Shown here piece by piece: positions 56,901 through 64,000 of a DNA stretch of 64,000 nt. How positions within the stretch are numbered: the stretch's first letter is position 1; every line of letters begins with the position of its first letter. The notes beneath the pieces are model-generated. The model ran no database searches, was not told where the DNA came from, and was given only the letters and a program-made list of their open reading frames with translations. Origin of the DNA: Rhizopus sp. PT2906 (Eukaryota > Mucoromycota > Mucoromycetes > Mucorales > Rhizopodaceae); NCBI GenBank assembly GCA_025529335.1, contig JAMYHX010000128.1, positions 1-64,000 on the forward strand, in the 5' to 3' direction. The position numbers and the translations under genes are program-made.

Positions 56901-57590
56901 TCCAGGACGTGGTGTTATTGATGTCATTCCAAGATCAATCTCTCGTGATCAACTTGGCCGTGAAAAGGTGAATAGCATGTATGACTACTTTGTAGCCAAG
57001 TACGGTGGTCCTAGTACAATTGCATTTCAAAGGGCACGTACAAACTTTGTTCAGAGTGCAGCAGCTTATTCGCTTATCTCGTATTTGCTCCAAATCAAGG
57101 ATCGCCACAACGGTAACATCATGTTGGATGATGATGGTCATTTGGTACATATCGACTTTGGCTTTATCTTTGATATTGCGCCAGGTGGAATCACGTTTGA
57201 GAGCTCACCATTCAAGCTGACAACTGAAATGGTCCAACTGATGGGCGGAAGTTCAGAACAGCAGGCATTCAAACACTTTTCAGAACTTGTTATCAAGGGT
57301 TATCTAGCATGTCGACCATATGCCGAGCAAATCATGCATCTTGTTACTCTCATGCTTCAATCGGGGTTACCTTGTTTCAAAGGTGATACTATTAAACGAA
57401 TGCGTTATAGGTTCCAAACAGACAAATCGGATAGAGCTGCTGCAGATTTTATGATACAGAGAATAAAGGATTCTTTTGAAAATCAAAGGACAGTCTTGTA
57501 TGACTACTTTCAAAAGATCACAAATGGTAAGCACTATAACACATACTTGTTTCTCCGTATTAAGATTAAAACATAGGTATTCCTTATTAA
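50999..57590 (+). CDS. STT4: Phosphatidylinositol 4-kinase type III alpha (Stt4)
   Basis: Thirteen exons: 50999-51006, 51059-51242, 51300-51447, 51506-51652, 51710-52323, 52375-52523, 52575-52722, 52777-52998, 53053-53247, 53301-56225, 56285-56464, 56515-57526 and 57577-57590. They encode 1981 residues, the usual fungal Stt4 size. The long N-terminal part is alpha-solenoid. The PIK helical domain is around 1440-1600 (AWQISPKVAVQMAARF). The C-terminal kinase reads DDCRQDVLALQLIAVFKNIF, then YRVVATAPGRGVIDVIP, DRHNGNIM (catalytic loop, about 1836) and HIDFGFIFD (about 1851). The protein ends in the classic TNGIPY. It makes PI4P at the plasma membrane. The 8-nt first exon and 14-nt last exon are inferred from frame and conserved ends. 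The donor of exon 2 could alternatively be nine bases earlier. Confidence 0.93.
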
Positions 57591-57662
57591 ACACTCACTT
57601 TTATCTACGCATTCGATTGTTTTCAATAAAAGAGTCTTGCATTTATTCATTAAATAAACTAG

Positions 57663-59196
57663 TTAATTTACAAAATCTTCATAATCATCCATGACATTCA
57701 TTGATTCAATGTTTATATCTTGTGTATACACTTGTGCGTCCAGCTGCGATTCAGGTTTATAAAGACAAGAGTATTCGGGCAAATGATCAGGCATCACACC
57801 AGGTGTATATGAATAGTTGTAAGTCTGTTCATGAAGTTCCCAAATACCACGACGCAACAAAGGCGCGTCATTCAAGGGTTCATTGAATTCACTGTTTTTG
57901 TCTGCAGCTGCTGGATCACTTAGAGGCTGTGAGTCCAAAGTGGTCACTTCAACGTATATTGTGTAGCTACGCATATCATTGACAATACAACGCATCCATC
58001 CACGTATATTTTGACCGGCATTCACAGCCAATGGTTCCTTGAATAAAAAGCGGACTTGTTGCCAATGTGTTCGTTCAGCTGCAGGGCCTGTTGACATTTC
58101 AACGGTGGTGCCAGAGTCGGTATCTTCTGGCTGGTCATAGGGTGGTGGGGCAAACACAAGGTCGAACCACCCGGCAATACCATGCATCAATCCAGTGTAT
58201 TGTGCTCGCCAGGTAAATGGCATGGTGATGTCCTGCAGTTCCTTGAGTGTGACAGTAGAGAAGTCGACTGGGAAGGTATCAAAGATAGTAGGAGTAGTGA
58301 TTAAACTGCGAGGGTCAAAGTGACCAACGACAGGCATCCCAAACATTTCATCACGAGCATCTTTGTATAGTGCACTTAGATCGATTCCATAAAATGACTG
58401 CTGCTCCCTGAAAAGGAACGGTGTGATTAATACAATAATTTCAGTCACTCCTTCAATGATGATGTATACCAGAAACGAGCCTTTCCCATTGTTTCACTCC
58501 ACAAGACTGCATCAGTAAATGGTGCAAGGAATATATTACCCTTTGAAGGAAGTAATGCACCTCCTGGTTTGAGATAATGGTCTCTTGCGTAAATATAACT
58601 TTCCAGCTGAAATACAATAATGAATAATTAATCGGCATACAAGTTTAATAATTTACCATTCTTTCGTGGAATAAGAGAACACCGATAGGTTCAGAAATGA
58701 TCGTATCAACCTTGGGGATAGGCAAATCAGGAGTTTCTATCTTGGCTACATCAAAAAGCAGATTAATGCATAAAAATCAAACGTGTCACATAATATTTAC
58801 CATTCACAACTTCAACTTTATCCTTCAAGAACTCATTTTTGCCTTCCTCTGAAGCAGCAGAAACGAGTTTTTTCATTTTACTGGCCATAGCTGAAGCCTC
58901 AACAGCATACACTTTCTCTGCTCCAGCTTGTACAGCAAAATAAGACAATATACCCGAACCAGCTCCAACGTCCAACACTTTCTTATCCTTGAAACATTTA
59001 GGTCCGTTCAATAAGATGGCTGAACGATAAGTTGAGGTACGAACGGTATCTTGAAGCATGTTTTGCTGTAGTGAGACGCGATGAGTGCCTTGTCCAAAAA
59101 AAAAAAAGATTATAAATGTACCTGATGCTGAAGCATAGCATAATAGCTAAAATACTGGGGATCTCTATGCTCTACTCCTGGGACTTCAGAACTCAT
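57663..59196 (-). CDS. Type I protein arginine methyltransferase (CARM1/PRMT4-like)
   Basis: Five exons: 59196-59122, 59065-58801, 58745-58657, 58606-58470 and 58407-57663, coding 436 residues. The N-terminal YFSYYAMLQHQQNMLQD and RTSTYRSAIL lead into the SAM motif VLDVGAGSGILSYFAVQAGA (from about residue 55) and the acidic VYAVEAS. The double-E loop is SEPIGVLLFHERMLESY. The substrate-binding beta barrel follows (QQSFYGIDLSALYKDARDEM, MHGIAGWFDLVF). It should dimethylate arginines on nuclear proteins. The order and the QQSFYGIDLS block are closest to CARM1, without its N-terminal PH-like domain. The C-terminus has an extra acidic tail. It is convergent with Stt4, 72 bp between stops. Confidence 0.88.
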
Positions 59197-59376
59197 GTTG
59201 GGCCAAACCAAGTTTGATGAACAAGGAAAAAAAAAAAAGCGTAAAAAAAAGTTTGTCACAAACATGCATCATATAAGCGGAAGTGATTTCTTACGGCGAC
59301 TGTCAAAAATTTTATGCGATCAAACACACAATTTTAATAACAAACAAATAAACAAATAAAATAAAATGTAAAGTAG

Positions 59377-61751
59377 CTAAACTTTACCAGTAATAAAGGG
59401 GTGAGACAGAGCTTCTTTTGGTGTCAATCGTTTATCTGGGCTTAATGCTAAGCATTTATCAAGCAGGTCAATAAACGCTTGAACAAGCCTATTTTCCTCA
59501 TCTGAATTGGTTGTAGAAGCAGCCATGATGCGTGATTTAAGATCTCTGGTCGGTTTAATAAACGTCATCTTCTTTACCATTTCATTTTTGCTGACTTTGT
59601 CTACCTCATGCGACAAAAAACTGTAGTCTTCATCAAAGTGATTGGACGCGAATTGTGCCTTTCGCAGTAATTTGTTAGGAAAACGTCCTTTAAGCTCCAT
59701 AATATGCTTCAACATTTGGTTGTTGTTTCTTCCAGGAAACAAGATTTTCCCAGTAAATAGTTCATAAAGTGTGCATCCAACAGACCAAACGTCTATCCCA
59801 TAATCATAGGTCAATCCGAGCATAATTTCAGGAGCTCGATAGAAGCGAGATACCAGATAGGGAGTTATACCATTATCAGTTACATCTGAAGCAGAGCCTA
59901 GATCACACAATTTGAGTGTGTTTCTTGATTCAGACACCAGAATGTTATCAGGTTTAATATCTGCATGAATAATGCGACATTTTTGTAAAAGCGATAGACT
60001 TAGGAATAACTGTTGCGCATAGACACGTACAGCTTTGATGTTGATACCTACGTTCTTGCCGTATTTTTTAAGTACATCACGCAAGTTCATACTATAAAAA
60101 AAAGGGGTTAGCAGTGTGACATACAAAATGAGCTGAAAGCTTTACCTTAACGTCTCAAAGACTAAGCATAGATGGTTTCTGTGTTCAAAATGTCTTTTCA
60201 GACGGATAACATGCTTTTTGTTATCTGGATCAGCTTCCATGAGCTTTTTAAGAAAGGTTACTTCTTTTTGTCCCGATTTATACATTGTTTCATTACTGCG
60301 AATCAACTTAATGGCTACTTCCTCATTTGTCTTTTCGTCTTTTGCGCGAACGACTGAACTGTATACACCGCGTCCCAAATTAGTCAAGACTCTGTATCTT
60401 CCATCCAACACTTCTCCTATTCGTGTGGCTAAATAGAATATAAGTTAAGGTTCAATTCCTAAATAGATTACTTACAATAATATCCTTCAGCGTCATCCCA
60501 ATTATCAGTCAAGCTTGGATTAGCTGCTGCTGCCACGTTTGATAACAACGCGTTCTGTCCTGTTTTAATATGAGTAGTAGCAGTAAACATATCTAAGTTA
60601 TCAGAAAACATGTCAATTTCGGTCATTTGATTATTAACAGATGGTTTCTCTAACTTTTCTGTGTAGTCCGAAGCAAGCATATCTGCCTGACTGTCAACTC
60701 CTTCGGTTATTTTTTCCTGATGATCTTTCATTTTTAAGAGATCAGCTTCCGAAGATGTATGATGTAGATCACGGATATGATCCATAGAGGGATCATAATC
60801 AGCTGCAGACATATCATTGGGTGACTCTGTATTGTCCACAGTCTGTTCGTCAGGTTTAGTCTCGACAAGTGTAGTGGTTGTATGATTGTCATCAGGTTTA
60901 GCTTCGACAGTAGTAGTGGTAGTGATACCAACATCAGATACGTTATTTACATTGTTATCTGGTGTAGCAGGTTGTATAGGGGAAGATGTGCTTGCTTCTA
61001 AAGGAGGAAATGTTATTTATCGGACAATAAAGAGGGAGTGATAAGAGTAAACATACCTGGAGTAGAAGTTTCTTTGTATTTATTCAAGATGGCTAGTCTT
61101 CGCTTTCTTCTTTCTTCAATCAATCTGTCTTCTTCCTTTTGCTTTTCTTCTTCATCTTTAATTTCAATATTTGGAGGGATTCCTTCTTCTTCCTTTTCTT
61201 CATTTCTAATAATACATTGTTAGTTTGATCTGCTATAATAATTAAAGGGAAAAGAACACTTGCTTTTTCAGTGATTCTGTAGTAGTTTGGTCCTTTTTAA
61301 CATCCTTCTTTTGTATTTCTTCTTTGAGTTGTTGAGCTCTGCTTTCTTTTCTATACTCTTCTCTACGTTTAGGCTCAGGACTATGGTCATGTCTACGCCT
61401 ATCTTCTCTATGATGATCGTCTCTTCTTTTCTCGTCTCTACCACGATTTTCATATCTGCTTCGCTCATATCTGTATCTATCTTCTCTACTTGCATGTCTT
61501 GAAGGGGACCGACGTGAGTATTTACTTTCATAGTCTCGTGAATGTCTCCTCCTAGGAGAAGGAGATCGACTATGATGCCGCTTAGGACTGTGTCTTCTTG
61601 CTAATCTTTCATATTCGGCAAATGGATCCTCTCCACGACTCTTTTTGTAGTGTCTTTCGTAATGAGCATCATTAGAGCGCTTTCTATTGGATGCTTCCAA
61701 ATATGCGTTAATTTCGCCTTCTTCAACATCAGTGTGTTCTGCTGGGGCCAT
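59377..61751 (-). CDS. PRP4: Prp4-type spliceosomal serine/threonine kinase
   Basis: Six exons: 61751-61264, 61205-61057, 60997-60476, 60428-60146 and 60091-59377, with the first pair joined by a GC-AG intron; five exons in total, 718 residues. The N-terminal third is an RS/KR-rich tail (RHSPKRHHSRSPSPRRRHSR). An acidic linker with NWDDAEGYY follows. The kinase domain runs from about residue 392 (VLDGRYRVLTNLGRGVYSSV) through the catalytic HADIKPDN, DLGSA in place of DFG, and SRFYRAPE. This HADIKPDN/DLGSA combination is typical of PRPF4B/Prp4, which phosphorylates Prp1/Prp6 in the spliceosome. If the donor is instead GT at 61259, the acceptor must be an AG inside GAAAAG, a few codons later. 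The start follows EGEIN-type family sequence. Confidence 0.9.
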
Positions 61752-61894
61752 TACGTATATTTCTATTAAGTAAAATTGGAAAGAAAAAAATAAAATTTAC
61801 AAGTGCAGCCATTTGTAGCATTTTGAACCTCCGCGACAATTTAAGTGTTGTTGACAATAATACCCACAAAAATTCAGTCATCACAAAATGAACA

Positions 61895-62268
61895 GGCCAA
61901 TGCTACGGGCGCTTCTCCTAGGCACTACCTATATTATCACTGTATAACTTCACACTACTAAATTCTCTGCCTAGCCTAAGACTGACCAGTGAAATATCCA
62001 TTCATGCAACTACACGTGATGGATCTTGATTCTTTGTTGATCGACTGACAACATAAAAGTAGAATAAATAATAAATAACAACAATTCTTTTTTATCTCTT
62101 TTTCTTCCTGAAAAGTAATAAACAAATATGGGTCCTTTATAAGTAATGCTTAGTTTGACGTTGTACATTCAAAAGATCTGTTGGGCGATATCATAGGTAG
62201 TGGGTAGAGATAGCACACGTAGTATTCGCCCAACTTCTGGTGTATTTTCTGGTGCATGTGGTGTTTCC
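61895..62268 (+). mobile_element. Inverted-repeat element A, copy 5
   Basis: The left end is eroded (AGGCCAATGCTACGGGCGC) and the interior is complete. The right end is GTAGTATTCGCCCAACTTCT, then a doubled GGTGTATTTTCTGGTGCATG. An accessory gene frame starts across its right end. Confidence 0.75.
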
Positions 62269-62279
62269 TCTTGGCTAGT

Positions 62280-64000
62280 TACAAAAAGACGCACAGCAAA
62301 AGAAAATCAAATAGTTAATATTGGTACTAATAATGGTATTGCTGTCAATAACGGAAGCATAGTTATTAACAATAACTATGAAATTCTTGATAGAATGAAG
62401 CAAAAGGTAAAAGCTAGAAAACAATGTAGTTTGTTCCCTATAAAAAGCCTTTTATGAAACATAGGTTGACCATACAGATGAATCAACATCTTGGGATATT
62501 GAAAGTTTAGAAGATTTACTTGATGCCTGGCATCAATATTTGAATGAATCAAGTAATAAGCATGAGTACTGCCTTGAAAAGCACCATGTTATTGAGTGTG
62601 GCTACTCGATTAAACGTAATCCAACCATTCCTGAAGAGGTTTATAACCAAGTTGGTTTATCAAAAGAGTGCACCATTGAAAACCCTTTGATCTCTTGTAT
62701 CAAGTTCTCAAGCAAGGTGTTGGATTACATGAAGGCTAAAAGCTGGAAAGGAGTCGAAGCTGCTGTAATTGGTTCCCAGGATGAAAAATTAGAGCTTGTA
62801 AAAGATGGCCAACACTACATGCACCAGAAAATGCACCAGAAAATAGGCTAATACTACGTGCGCTCCCTTAGGGCGTGCTACCTACGCTGTCACTTTACAA
62901 TTTCACATTACCAATGCCTCTGCCTAATCTAAGGGCTGTCCAGTTCACTCTCTCGTATAAAATACGATGTCATTATAATTACATGTGTTCCTGCATCTTT
63001 GTTGATCAACTGAGAATATAAAACTAGAATAAATAACATTTCTTTTTTATTTCTTTCTTCCTGAAAAGAAACAAAACAAGGTCTTTTATAAACTCATGTT
63101 TAGCTTGACGCTACACATTGAAAAGTTTTGTTGGGTGATATCATAGGTAACGAGTAGAGGTAGTACCCGTAGTATTGGTCTAATTTTTGGTGCAGTTTTT
63201 TATGCATGTAGTGTTTCCCTAAAAGAACAAGTAGATTTTGTTGAAGAATACTTCCGTTTCTGCTTATTGTTATTCAAAAAAAAAATCTTTACAAGCGTCT
63301 TAATATTAGTGAATCAAACTTCAGTAGACTTTTATTTTGGCCGGCAGTTGTAGTTTCAATTGAATCATCTGAACAGCTTGAATTTTTACCTGGAGAATAC
63401 CTTTTGAAGTCTTCTCAAGAAAAATACAACGCAGATGGTTGCATCATTGATGATGAAGGCAATGAGGTGTTCGTGCTTGAAACATCCAGAAAGTTGATGT
63501 TGAATGAAAAGTGGGAGTATGGTTACGATCATGTCAAGTGTACGTTTGGTGCATTGTCAATTTTTAATGCAGCTTTTAAAAAATACTTTTTTGCTACCGA
63601 AGAAACAGCAATGAAACTACAAATCTCTTATTTACATGCAATGGGCAAATAACTTTATTTATTATTTGATCCTAATAACTAACCACGTCTAACTACTATT
63701 AATAGAGGATTCACTTCATTTATGGGTGTTGGAACTTTATTTCAATAAGCTGTATATCTCCAACAAGGCATTCAAGTGTAAGATACCAGAAAATATGAAA
63801 GATATCAAGAATGTTCTTGCCTTGGGCAATTTACTTTGGTGTTTAAAGGTATGCCTAACTAGTATTAATATAAGTACACCAAAATTCAAAAAATTAATTT
63901 TTTGATAAAGAAAAATAGATGAAGCTAGAACGTAGTCATAACATCTTGAAGGTTATGAGGAAGAACATGATAGTTATGAAATACAAAGAATGCTTGAAGG
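62280..64000 (+). pseudogene. Accessory gene split by element A copy 6; 3' end outside window
   Basis: The first part reads NNYEILDRMKQK up to a splice at 62406. It resumes near 62465 (VDHTDESTSWDIESLEDLLD, then FSSKVLDYMKAKSWKGVEAA) and stops being gene-like at VKDGQ, exactly where copy 6 begins (62812). After the element the frame resumes (KEQVDFVEEYFRFCLLLF). It slips in a run of ten A (63276-63285) and continues LYKRLNISESNFSRLLFWPA, then VFVLETSRKLMLNEKWEYGY and DHVKCTFGALSIFN. The exon ends at 63641 with a GC donor and resumes at 63707 (EDSLHLWVLELYFNKLYISN). A further GT-AG intron follows, and the gene leaves the window. The family is uncharacterised; a similar gene type flanks copy 4. 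Confidence 0.55.
62812..63220 (+). mobile_element. Inverted-repeat element A, copy 6, inserted in a gene
   Basis: Left end ACACTACATGCACCAGAAA, with the 14-bp unit ATGCACCAGAAA doubled; right end TTTATGCATGTAGTGT. It is about 410 bp, and the interior is the best-preserved family sequence (TAATCTAAGGGCTGTCCAG, TTGGGTGATATCATAGGTAA). It interrupts an accessory gene frame on both sides. No target-site duplication is obvious. Confidence 0.85.

Noticed and set aside
60440..60470. GGTTCAATTCC motif resembling a tRNA T-arm
   Set aside because: It lies inside a Prp4 intron and no cloverleaf can be built around it. No tRNA or rRNA gene was found in the window.
1..64000. CRISPR arrays or bacterial operon features
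   Set aside because: No regularly spaced direct repeats; the DNA is eukaryotic with spliced genes.

Overview
The window looks like nuclear DNA of an early-diverging fungus, most likely Mucoromycota (Mucorales-like). The evidence is an AT-rich background, many short introns (about 45-75 nt, GT-AG), a fungal-type class III chitinase, a Frizzled-like seven-helix receptor (not expected in Dikarya), a Fanzor/TnpB-type nuclease relic and many broken repeat-type genes. No genus can be fixed from sequence alone. All gene models were spliced by eye; exon sums were checked for frame.

Layout. 1-357: end of an arginine/serine-rich protein. 704-2173: divergent ribosomal protein genes eL21 and uS4. 2654-4736: Frizzled-like receptor. 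4737-11429: gene-poor stretch with one small inverted-repeat element. 11430-16170: homeodomain protein and the nucleolar MIF4G protein Sgd1/NOM1. 16165-17057: an 81-bp inverted repeat around a decayed element. 17104-22153: chitinase, HbrB/PRR5-type TORC2 subunit and CIA30/NDUFAF1. 22154-29057: accessory DNA with a broken Transposase_21-like gene and a second broken gene between about 100-bp inverted repeats. 29167-32125: tubulin cofactor A, THOC5-like and an M28 aminopeptidase. 32277-36760: dense mobile DNA (LINE relic, nuclease-like pseudogene, Fanzor relic). 38057-42254: small unknown protein, HMG-box protein, unknown acidic protein and Tpt1. 42895-44554: inverted-repeat element and gene-poor DNA. 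44666-46188: Mcm10. 46330-47600: DIRS-like relic. 48017-48421: small secreted cysteine-rich protein. 48871-50290: element copy plus a broken accessory gene. 50999-61751: Stt4 PI4-kinase, type I PRMT (CARM1-like) and Prp4 kinase. 61895-64000: two element copies, one splitting an accessory gene that runs off the window.

The housekeeping genes cover translation (eL21, uS4, Sgd1), mRNA processing and export (SR protein, Prp4, THOC5), tRNA splicing (Tpt1), replication (Mcm10), TORC2 and phosphoinositide signalling (HbrB, Stt4), microtubules (TBCA), complex I assembly (CIA30) and chromatin or methylation (HMG, PRMT). They are not an operon-like set; neighbours are arranged divergently or convergently.

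The most notable items are a six-copy family of 0.3-0.4 kb inverted-repeat elements that sits beside or inside accessory genes, the Fanzor relic, the intact Frizzled-like receptor and the 4-kb inverted-repeat-bounded transposon relic.
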